Below, piece after piece: positions 1 to 6,217 of a stretch of DNA of 8,361 bases. The stretch is from Alphaproteobacteria bacterium (lineage in GTDB: Bacteria > Pseudomonadota > Alphaproteobacteria > RF32 > CAG-977): positions 1 to 8,361 of the forward strand of contig JAFVEJ010000202.1 of the NCBI GenBank assembly GCA_017476085.1. Direction: 5' to 3'. Made by a program: the position numbers and the translations under genes. The notes beneath the pieces are model-generated. The model saw nothing but the letters and a program-made list of their open reading frames with translations. It did not search any database and was not told the DNA's origin. Position 1 is the stretch's first letter, and every line of letters starts with the position of its first letter.

Positions 1-194
1 AGGGCCGCCCCGACGGCAAACCCAGCTCCCGCGACGTCCGTCATGGGAAGTTCCACGATATTCTTACAATCCGGCACGGTTCCGTTCACCCAACCGACCG
101 CGGTTACGCATTGGCCAAACAACAATCCGTTATGGTTTTCCAAATGATCTCTTGTTATTGCTTTGATCGTTTCCGCAAGTGTTAAATTTTCCAT
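1..194 (-). CDS. ThDP-dependent 2-oxoacid dehydrogenase-like E1, beta subunit (N-terminal part, cut by window edge)
   Basis: Only the first 64 codons are present and the frame is open to the left edge. The ATG at 194-192 follows an AGGAG (210-206) and overlaps the last codons of the E1 alpha gene by 13 bases, so the pair is probably translationally coupled. The visible part matches the start of the E1-beta pyrimidine-binding domain: GQCVTAVGW at residues 27-35, then LPMTDVAGAGFAVGAA at 49-64, which aligns without gaps to the usual TPISE...VGAA segment of pyruvate dehydrogenase E1 beta. The Glu that normally contacts N1' of ThDP is Asp53 here, which is odd. The family forms alpha2beta2 tetramers that decarboxylate 2-oxoacids on ThDP. 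In this operon a carboligase role in making a branched sugar is my inference. Whether an E2 lipoyl gene follows cannot be seen. Confidence 0.85.
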   Translation of the reverse strand, partial: MENLTLAETIKAITRDHLENHNGLLFGQCVTAVGWVNGTVPDCKNIVELPMTDVAGAGFAVGAA

Positions 195-1069
195 AAAGAA
201 TCCATCTCCTCTCCGGCGGCGCGTTCTATTTCAATCAGCGTTTTTTCCAGCCCTTTACCGCATAACTGTTCCCGAACGATTTCATTTCTTTTCCATTCCC
301 GTTCTCCGTCTATGCCGATGCCGGAATGCCATCTTTCTCTGCACACTCTCGCATTTATCAACAACGGAGACCGACCGTTCCACTTTGATATGCGGTTATA
401 AAGCGTCCAGGGACAATCGGACAGATCAAAGGCTTTCATTCCGAAGCCCTCCGCGACCTTGTCCAGATCCCAGCTTCTGCGTTCATCGATCTTTGTCAGT
501 ATTGACAGATCGTTGTCCAGACAAACAAACAATATCGGCAGATTTTTAGTTACGGCGTATCCGAATGATTCCAGAACGTAATCCTCTTCTGCGGAACCGT
601 CCCCGAACGTGCAAAAAACCTTCTCTCCGCAGGCTAAAGCCGCCCCGACCGCCTGAGGAACATTTTCGCCTATCAAACCGTGATGACCGATGAGTCTTAT
701 TCCGTTTTTCATATATCTGAGGCAGCTTGATCCCGCTCGACCTCCCGAAAAACCGGTGGGAAGACCTAACAGTTCATCTCTGAATTCCGATAAATCCGCA
801 CCGATGCTCAGGTACAGATCATGGCTGCGATGCTGTGTGAAAATCATTTCACCGTGGATAAATTCGGCAAGCGTCGCCGCCACCGCCTCTTGTCCGAGGG
901 ACAAGTATACGGGGGCTATGACCCTTTTTTCCTCCACGGCCCGTATTACATTCAAATCCAATTCTCGGGCTCTTACGATCCGTTGGTAAATCCTTAACGC
1001 AACATCGGTATCGATAGCATCCAATGCGGATGCGTCCACATTATAGTCCGGCGACCTTTTCGGGTTCAT
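182..1069 (-). CDS. ThDP-dependent 2-oxoacid dehydrogenase-like E1, alpha subunit
   Basis: 295 residues, against about 320-400 for typical pyruvate, acetoin or branched-chain E1 alpha subunits. Family marks in order: LSLGQEAVAA at 57-66; QHRSH at 79-83, matching the R-x-H of the substrate channel; GGRAGSS at 109-115, where GKGGS is usual; GENVPQAVGAALA at 134-146; and the ThDP/Mg motif GDGS at 156-159 closing on Asn186. The stretch after GDGS (AEEDYVLESFGYA) differs from the usual NEG...EALN form, and the C-terminal loop reads RVCRERWHSG (241-250). The ATG at 1069 lies one base after the aldolase stop with a weak AGGGA upstream; the gene overlaps E1 beta by 13 bases. It should pair with that subunit and decarboxylate a 2-oxoacid. 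With an aldolase that makes 4-hydroxy-2-oxopentanoate immediately upstream, that compound or pyruvate is the inferred substrate. An ordinary oxidative dehydrogenase is possible but less likely here. Confidence 0.87.
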   Translation of the reverse strand: MNPKRSPDYNVDASALDAIDTDVALRIYQRIVRARELDLNVIRAVEEKRVIAPVYLSLGQEAVAATLAEFIHGEMIFTQHRSHDLYLSIGADLSEFRDELLGLPTGFSGGRAGSSCLRYMKNGIRLIGHHGLIGENVPQAVGAALACGEKVFCTFGDGSAEEDYVLESFGYAVTKNLPILFVCLDNDLSILTKIDERRSWDLDKVAEGFGMKAFDLSDCPWTLYNRISKWNGRSPLLINARVCRERWHSGIGIDGEREWKRNEIVREQLCGKGLEKTLIEIERAAGEEMDSLWKI

Positions 1070-1070
1070 G

Positions 1071-2078
1071 TTACTTTTCCCTTCTTATCTTTTCGGCGAT
1101 TTCTATGATTTTGTCTTCCTGTCCGGCGACCACTTTCTGCTTTCCCAATTCCATAAAAATATCTCTGGCGTCCACGCCAAAAGTATCAGCCGCTTTTAAA
1201 ACATGGACTTTGAAGGCGGAAAAAACTCCGGACATACCGCTGACAATGCTGATGTCGTCCAATCCTGAAAAAGGCGGGTTCATCAACGGAGCCACGACGT
1301 CCTTGCTCACATCGAACATTTTATAAAGATTTAAATCCGTCTTGTATCCTTCCTTTATTAAAAGGGAAGCGATCGCTTCCAACTGGCAATTACCGGCGCC
1401 CGCGCCCAGACCCCTTATCGTTCCGTCCACGATCGTCGCTCCTTCACAAATTGCCGCATATGTGTTGGCAACTGCCAGACTTAAATTGTTATGCGCATGA
1501 AAACCGATTTCTATTTCAAGATTGTCTTTCAGCACGGAAATCGTTTTTTTGACCAATTCGGGCGTCGACGCCCCCGCGCTGTCCATCAGAATGACAGCGT
1601 CCGCGCCGTACGATTGCATTTTGCCGGCTTCTTCGACTATTTTTTCCGTTGAAGCCATGTGGTACATCATTAAAATCCCGTACGCTTGGATGTTCATAAA
1701 CTTGGCGTATTCTATGTGTTGCCGGGTGGTGTCCGCCTCCGTGCAATGGCAACCGACTTTCAACAACCCTATACCGTTTTCAATAGCCGAATCTATATTG
1801 TCCTTTATCGTGCCGAAACCGGGAATCAGGTATGCCCCCAATGTCGTTTTTTTCAGTTTTTCTTTTGCCGTTTTCAAAAGTACGTCATCGGTTTCCAACG
1901 CGATCCCGACTTGTAACGACGAAGCCCCCAATCCGTTTCCGTGTCCGACAACGACCGCGTCCAATCCCGCGTCATCTATTTTTTCGCAATAATCCGCGAC
2001 GATACTCCTGCTGATTTGCTGCTTCAACGCATGATTGCCGTCTCTCAAAGTGGCGTCAATAAATTTAATCCGTTCCAT
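1071..2078 (-). CDS. mhpE: 4-hydroxy-2-oxovalerate aldolase (DmpG/MhpE/BphI family)
   Basis: Class II pyruvate aldolase that reversibly splits 4-hydroxy-2-oxopentanoate into pyruvate and acetaldehyde, normally complexed with the acylating aldehyde dehydrogenase encoded just upstream. Seen: DATLRDGNHA at residues 8-17 with the catalytic Arg12, Asp13 and His16; GHGNGLGASS at 45-54; metal ligands in HAHNN at 194-198; and VAGQED near the end. The frame is open up to 2159, but I start at the ATG at 2078. It has GGAG six bases upstream, begins MERIKFIDATLRDG like the family, and gives 335 residues (E. coli MhpE is about 337). This start overlaps nothing but sits directly beside the mhpF stop at 2080. 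The Tyr that guards stereochemistry in DmpG/BphI (Tyr290/291, in GVYSSF) is Phe286 here (GVFSAF). No other aromatic-degradation genes are near, so a biosynthetic role is inferred. Confidence 0.93.
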   Translation of the reverse strand: MERIKFIDATLRDGNHALKQQISRSIVADYCEKIDDAGLDAVVVGHGNGLGASSLQVGIALETDDVLLKTAKEKLKKTTLGAYLIPGFGTIKDNIDSAIENGIGLLKVGCHCTEADTTRQHIEYAKFMNIQAYGILMMYHMASTEKIVEEAGKMQSYGADAVILMDSAGASTPELVKKTISVLKDNLEIEIGFHAHNNLSLAVANTYAAICEGATIVDGTIRGLGAGAGNCQLEAIASLLIKEGYKTDLNLYKMFDVSKDVVAPLMNPPFSGLDDISIVSGMSGVFSAFKVHVLKAADTFGVDARDIFMELGKQKVVAGQEDKIIEIAEKIRREK

Positions 2079-2079
2079 T

Positions 2080-2949
2080 TCAATCTCCATAATGTCTGAT
2101 GACATATTGCTCGGCCACTCTGATCGCCGAACAGGTGATAATGTCGAGGTTTCCGGCATATTCGGGCAAATAATCGCCGGATCCCGTTACTTCCACGGAA
2201 AGAGTGACTCTTCCGTTTTCATACAACGGTCCGAGTATCACCTTATATCCCGGCACATATTCCCGGATGATTTTTTCCATTTTTTTCACGGCATCGGAAA
2301 TAGCGTTCATATCGGGATTATCGATAACGGCGTATACCGTATTCCGCATTTTTATCGGAGGTTCGGAGGGATTCAGCACGATAATGGCCTTGGTTTTTTT
2401 TATTCCACCCACTTCCATTAACGCCTCTTTGGTGGTTTGCGTAAATTCATCGATATTGTCTCTGGTTCCTTTTCCCGCCGATTTTGAAGCGATCGTGGCA
2501 ACTATTTCCAAATATTTTACATCGGCCTCTTTATTCAAGGCATACGCCATCGGAACGGTTGCCTGTCCGCCGCATGTAACCAGATTTACATTGTCCGCAT
2601 CCATTGCTTCGCCCAAATTCACTGCGGGAACAATAAATTTTCCGATATGCGCCGGCGTTAAATCAATCGCGAATTTGTTCAGTTTCTTTAATATCGGTGC
2701 ATTATTAAAATGGACTTTTGCAGAGGTCGCGTCAAAAACAATATCGCAACAATCCGGATGTTTCATTATGTAATTGATGGATTCCGCCGTTGTTTTTACG
2801 CCCAGTTGTTTTGCCTTTAAAACACCTTGAGATTCAGGATTTCTTCCGGCAAAAACTCCCATTTCCAAAACATCGGATTTCAGAACTTTCATTAACAAAT
2901 CCGTTCCGATGTTTCCTGTCCCGATGATGCCGACTTTAATCTTTTTCAC
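2080..2949 (-). CDS. mhpF: Acetaldehyde dehydrogenase, acylating (DmpF/MhpF/BphJ family)
   Basis: Interconverts acetaldehyde + CoA + NAD+ and acetyl-CoA + NADH. In the DmpFG complex acetaldehyde passes through a tunnel to or from the aldolase. Seen: an N-terminal Rossmann nucleotide-binding loop GTGNIG at residues 10-15, the catalytic Cys126 in VTCGGQATVPM, SAGKGTRDNIDEFT at 157-170, and VTGSGDYLPEYAGNLDI at 254-270. The length of 289 residues is slightly below the usual 295-320. The start codon is GTG at 2949, supported by a consensus AGGAGG at 2962-2957 with seven bases of spacing. No in-frame ATG lies between that SD and the conserved Rossmann loop. It sits 19 bases after the second dehydratase gene and ends beside the aldolase start, the usual mhpF-mhpE order. 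In this operon the reductive direction, acetyl-CoA to acetaldehyde, is more plausible, but that is inference. Confidence 0.93.
   Translation of the reverse strand: MKKIKVGIIGTGNIGTDLLMKVLKSDVLEMGVFAGRNPESQGVLKAKQLGVKTTAESINYIMKHPDCCDIVFDATSAKVHFNNAPILKKLNKFAIDLTPAHIGKFIVPAVNLGEAMDADNVNLVTCGGQATVPMAYALNKEADVKYLEIVATIASKSAGKGTRDNIDEFTQTTKEALMEVGGIKKTKAIIVLNPSEPPIKMRNTVYAVIDNPDMNAISDAVKKMEKIIREYVPGYKVILGPLYENGRVTLSVEVTGSGDYLPEYAGNLDIITCSAIRVAEQYVIRHYGD
2085..2088 (-). promoter_or_regulatory. Ribosome binding site of mhpE
   Basis: GGAG within the last codons of mhpF, six bases before the ATG at 2078. It identifies that ATG as the start over the in-frame ATG at 2090 and the more distal one at 2159, and implies coupled translation of mhpF and mhpE. 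Confidence 0.75.
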
Positions 2950-2956
2950 TATTCTT

Positions 2957-2962
2957 CCTCCT
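2957..2962 (-). promoter_or_regulatory. Ribosome binding site of mhpF
   Basis: Consensus AGGAGG in the 19-base gap after the second dehydratase gene, seven bases before a GTG codon. It decides in favour of the GTG start at 2949 and is the strongest SD in the window, showing that the host uses SD-led initiation. Confidence 0.85.
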
Positions 2963-2968
2963 GTCAGA

Positions 2969-4000
2969 TTACTTCTTTTCCATAAGGAAGCTGTCGTTTT
3001 CCACCATAATTGAAATCATTTTCTCATACGGAGTGTTCCACGGATTCCATCCGAGTTTTTTTCTGGCTTTTTTAGGATCTCCGACCAAATTATCCAGATC
3101 TATGGGTCTGAAATACGTCGGATTAACACACACGAGCATTTTTCCGGTCTTTTTATCATAAGCCTTTTCTTCTATGCCCTGTCCTTCAAAAACAAGGTCT
3201 ATCCCCTTTTCGGAAAAAGCCCTTTTGGTAAAATCACGAACACTATGCTGAACGCCGGTTGCCATAATAAAGTCGTTCGGTTCGTTCTGTTGCAGAATAC
3301 GCCACATACATTCAACATAATCTTTGGCATATCCCCAATCTCTCAACGCGTCCATGTTGCCGAGTTCAAGGTGATCCTGCAGACCGTTCGCGATCTTCAC
3401 CGCCGCCATCGTAATTTTTCGGGTAACAAAATTCTCACCACGTCTTTCCGATTCATGGTTATACATTATCCCGTTGGCAATAAACATTCCGCTCGCGGCT
3501 CTATACTCTTTAGCGATCCAATGTCCGTACAGCTTTGCGACCGCATACGGGCTTACGGGGGAAAACGGCGTGTTTTCATCCTGCGGCGATTCTTTTGCCA
3601 TTCCGAACATATCCGATGCCGACGCTTGAAATATCTTTACTTTTTCATCTATTTTTGCCACTTTGACGGCTTCCAAAAGGCGAACGACCCCCATGGCATC
3701 CACTTCTCCGGTGTATTCCGGCACACCGAATGACATATCTACATGAGACTGACCCGCAAGATTATAAATTTCATCCGGCATCACTTCGGAAACGGCTTTC
3801 ATTATCGAACTGGAATCCGTCATATCCCCGTCAATCAAATGAAAGTCGTCATTGTTCAACGAATGAGCAATCCGAGCTAAATTTGAAACGGAAGTGCGGC
3901 GCACCATTCCATACACGGTATATCTTTTTTCCAGCAACAGCTCGGCCAGGAACGATCCATCCTGCCCCGTTACTCCGGTTATCAATGCAATTTTACCCAC
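2969..4000 (-). CDS. GDP-mannose 4,6-dehydratase-like SDR, divergent second copy
   Basis: Extended short-chain dehydrogenase/reductase of the GMD type, 343 residues. Seen: NADP-binding GVTGQDG at 9-15, RR at 34-35 as in GMDs, NLAGQSHV at 80-87, YxxxK with Tyr152 and Lys156, [15 protein letters not shown] at 181-195, and LRDWGYAKDYVE in the substrate domain. The active-site strand reads QASASDMFG (125-133) where true GMDs read QASTSELFG: the catalytic Thr is Ala128 and the catalytic Glu is Asp130. The start is GTG at 4000 with GGGAG at 4013-4009; it lies one base after the fcl stop. It probably forms a GDP-4-keto-6-deoxy sugar, perhaps from a substrate other than GDP-mannose, or does a related redox step. 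Its place just before mhpF, mhpE and E1 suggests it serves that module rather than fucose. The fold is sure, the exact substrate is not. Confidence 0.85.
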   Translation of the reverse strand: MGKIALITGVTGQDGSFLAELLLEKRYTVYGMVRRTSVSNLARIAHSLNNDDFHLIDGDMTDSSSIMKAVSEVMPDEIYNLAGQSHVDMSFGVPEYTGEVDAMGVVRLLEAVKVAKIDEKVKIFQASASDMFGMAKESPQDENTPFSPVSPYAVAKLYGHWIAKEYRAASGMFIANGIMYNHESERRGENFVTRKITMAAVKIANGLQDHLELGNMDALRDWGYAKDYVECMWRILQQNEPNDFIMATGVQHSVRDFTKRAFSEKGIDLVFEGQGIEEKAYDKKTGKMLVCVNPTYFRPIDLDNLVGDPKKARKKLGWNPWNTPYEKMISIMVENDSFLMEKK

Positions 4001-4001
4001 T

Positions 4002-5111
4002 TCAAAATCTCCCTGAAAAAAAACGACAGCCGGTAATGTTTAATTTTCGCTTTGATTCCAACAAATATTGACTGTAAAAGTCCGTGATCCCGTCTTTTAA
4101 AGAACGGGTTACCGTCAGTCCCAGCGCCTTCATTTTTGTGTTGTCCAGCAGCTTGCGGAAAACGCCGTTCGGCTTGGAAGCGTCAAAAGCGATTTCGCCT
4201 TTAAAACCGGTAATGTCGGCGACCAGTTCCAGCAACGCTTTCATTTGAATGTCCTCACCGACACCGACATTCAAAAACTCCCCGATATCCTTGGCGCTTT
4301 TGGTGTTCATCAGTGTCAGGCATATCTCCGCCAAGTCATCGGAATTCATCAGTTCCCGATAAACTTTCCCGTCGCCCCATGCGGTGACTTTATCGCGGTA
4401 CGCTCCGACGGCATTGCAAGCGGCTTCCAACGATTTTTCATCGGAAAAGTCGATTTTTTCATCCAAGCCCCAGCCAAGCGAATCTTTTTTCAGATTTTTC
4501 CGGATCGCGTCAAAGTCGTTGTTTTGCAACAACATTGCCAAATGGAAACGCCGCAGAATCATCGGCAGGAAATGCGCCGTCTGCATACTGAAATTGTCAC
4601 CCGTTCCGTATTGGTTCGGCGGCATGACCGTTATGAAATCCGTTCCGTATTGCGTATTGTAGTAATGGCACAGCTTGATCGCCGCTATTTTTGCAATCGA
4701 ATAAGCTTCCGACGTTTTTTCCAATCCGCCCTCTAAAAGATATTCCTCTTTCATCGGTTGAGGGGCGTCTTTAGGATAAATGCAGGAGGAAGCCAGATTC
4801 AACAGCTTTTTCACGCCGTTTTCATACGAAGCGTTGATGACGTTCGCCCCGATCATCAGATTGGTATAAATAAACTCAGCGGGATAAGTGTTGTTGGCGA
4901 CAATGCCTCCAACCCGTGCCGCCGCCAAAAATACATAATCGGGTTTTTCTTTTTCAAAGAAAGCGTCAACCGCCGCCTGATTTGTCAGATCCAGCTCATC
5001 ATGCGTCCTGACAACGATGTTGTTATAACCGTTCTTTTTCAAACAGCGCAAAAGCGCCGATCCGACCAGTCCCGTATGTCCCGCGATATATATTTTTGAC
5101 GTTTTTTCCAT
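4002..5111 (-). CDS. fcl: GDP-L-fucose synthase (GDP-4-keto-6-deoxymannose 3,5-epimerase/4-reductase)
   Basis: Bifunctional NADPH enzyme that epimerises C3 and C5 of GDP-4-keto-6-deoxymannose and reduces C4 to give GDP-L-fucose. Seen: Rossmann loop GHTGLVG at 11-17, AARVGGI at 64-70, SSCIYP at 108-113 with Ser108 and Cys110, Tyr137 and Lys141 of the YxxxK pair, NQYGTGDNF at 166-174 and His180. These match E. coli Fcl Ser107, Cys109, Tyr136, Lys140 and His179. At 369 residues it is about 50 longer than E. coli Fcl: some 40 extra residues sit between RRFH (187-190) and VTAWGDG (242-248), and the C-terminus carries a short tail after residue 350. The ATG at 5111 has AGGGA upstream and lies 14 bases after gmd. 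It works directly after Gmd and supplies the fucosyltransferase. Confidence 0.95.
   Translation of the reverse strand: MEKTSKIYIAGHTGLVGSALLRCLKKNGYNNIVVRTHDELDLTNQAAVDAFFEKEKPDYVFLAAARVGGIVANNTYPAEFIYTNLMIGANVINASYENGVKKLLNLASSCIYPKDAPQPMKEEYLLEGGLEKTSEAYSIAKIAAIKLCHYYNTQYGTDFITVMPPNQYGTGDNFSMQTAHFLPMILRRFHLAMLLQNNDFDAIRKNLKKDSLGWGLDEKIDFSDEKSLEAACNAVGAYRDKVTAWGDGKVYRELMNSDDLAEICLTLMNTKSAKDIGEFLNVGVGEDIQMKALLELVADITGFKGEIAFDASKPNGVFRKLLDNTKMKALGLTVTRSLKDGITDFYSQYLLESKRKLNITGCRFFSGRF
4009..4013 (-). promoter_or_regulatory. Ribosome binding site of the second dehydratase gene
   Basis: GGGAG inside the last codons of fcl, eight bases before the GTG at 4000. It supports that non-ATG start and implies coupling to fcl translation. 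Confidence 0.7.
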
Positions 5112-5125
5112 AGCAAGTCCCTATT

Positions 5126-6214
5126 TTAAACATCAACCGGCATCGGGAATTTGTATCCGTTATCTTTCAGCAGTTTTTCCTTCTTTGCCGCTTCCAGATC
5201 ATAGGCGACCATTTCCTTGCACAACGCATTTAGGTTATATTTAGGTTTCCAGCCCAACTTTTCGCGCGCTTTTGTTGCGTCACCTAACAACAAATCGACT
5301 TCGGCGGGACGGAAATACAGCGGATCGACTTCGACAATGACTTTTCCTGTCGCCGCATCAATGCCTTTTTCATCCAAACCTTCGCCCTGCCATTCTATAG
5401 TGATGCCGAGCTCTTTAAACGTCATCGTGACAAAATCACGAATAGAGGTCGTCGTTCCGGTTGCCAAAACGAAATCGTCGGGTTCGTCCTGCTGCAGAAT
5501 GCGCCACATTCCTTCGACGTAATCTTTCGCATGGCCCCAATCGCGCTTGGAATTCAGATTGCCCAAATAGAGTTTATCCTGCAACCCCAAAGAAATCCGT
5601 GTCGCCGCCATCGTGATTTTGCGCGTGACGAAATTTTCGCCGCGGCGCGGGCTTTCGTGATTGAACAAAATGCCGTTACAGGCAAAAATCCCGAAGCTTT
5701 CACGGTAGTTGACGGTGATCCAATATGCGTAAAGTTTTGCGACACCATACGGAGAGCGCGGATAAAACGGCGTTTTTTCAGATTGGATCGGTTCTTGAAT
5801 CAAACCGAACAATTCTGAAGTCGAAGCCTGATAGAATTTTGTTTTCTTTTCCATGCCGTTGATGCGGATCGCTTCCAATAAACGCAACGTTCCCAAAGCG
5901 TCCGTTTCTGCTGTAAATTCGGGACATTCCCAAGAAACGCGAACGTGGCTTTGCGCTCCCAGATTATAGATTTCATCAGGCTGAATTTCCTGAACCAAAC
6001 GGATCAGACTGGAACTGTCCGTCAGGTCGGCATAGTGCAAAAACAGACGAACATTGTCATTGTGGCGGTCTTCATAAATCGGATCGATACGCTGTGTGTT
6101 AAAAGACGACGCGCGGCGTTTCAGCCCGTGAATTTCATAACCCTTATCCAACAGTATTTCAGTCAAATAAGATCCGTCCTGACCGGTAATTCCGGTAATC
6201 AACGCTCTTTTCAT
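5126..6214 (-). CDS. gmd: GDP-mannose 4,6-dehydratase
   Basis: Converts GDP-D-mannose to GDP-4-keto-6-deoxy-D-mannose using bound NADP, the first committed step to GDP-L-fucose. At 362 residues it has typical family length (about 345-375). Seen: GITGQDG at 8-14, RRASSFNT at 33-40, YNLGAQSHV at 83-91, the canonical catalytic strand QASTSELFG at 129-137 with Thr132 and Glu134, Tyr156 and Lys160, [15 protein letters not shown] at 185-199, and [14 protein letters not shown]. All expected catalytic residues are present, unlike in the second copy downstream. The ATG at 6214 is three bases after the fucosyltransferase stop, and its SD (GGAG, 6226-6223) lies inside the end of that gene, so translation is probably coupled. 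Its product is the substrate of the next gene, fcl. Confidence 0.97.
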   Translation of the reverse strand: MKRALITGITGQDGSYLTEILLDKGYEIHGLKRRASSFNTQRIDPIYEDRHNDNVRLFLHYADLTDSSSLIRLVQEIQPDEIYNLGAQSHVRVSWECPEFTAETDALGTLRLLEAIRINGMEKKTKFYQASTSELFGLIQEPIQSEKTPFYPRSPYGVAKLYAYWITVNYRESFGIFACNGILFNHESPRRGENFVTRKITMAATRISLGLQDKLYLGNLNSKRDWGHAKDYVEGMWRILQQDEPDDFVLATGTTTSIRDFVTMTFKELGITIEWQGEGLDEKGIDAATGKVIVEVDPLYFRPAEVDLLLGDATKAREKLGWKPKYNLNALCKEMVAYDLEAAKKEKLLKDNGYKFPMPVDV

Positions 6215-6217
6215 TTT

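Noticed and set aside
2079..2159. Upstream extension of the aldolase frame to an ATG at 2159
   Set aside because: It would overlap mhpF by 80 bases, has no family similarity, and lacks an SD. The ATG at 2078 has GGAG and gives the normal length.
1071..2949. Part of a catabolic meta-cleavage (mhp/dmp/bph) pathway
   Set aside because: No hydratase, dioxygenase or hydrolase genes are present, and the genes lie inside a nucleotide-sugar operon.
4009..4040. Intrinsic terminator at the end of fcl (T-run near 4016-4023)
   Set aside because: No GC-rich hairpin precedes the T-run, and the next gene starts one base after the fcl stop.
2969..6214. Recent tandem duplication of gmd
   Set aside because: The two copies share motifs but differ along their whole length, including active-site residues and C-termini, and fcl lies between them. 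Old divergence or separate acquisition is more likely.
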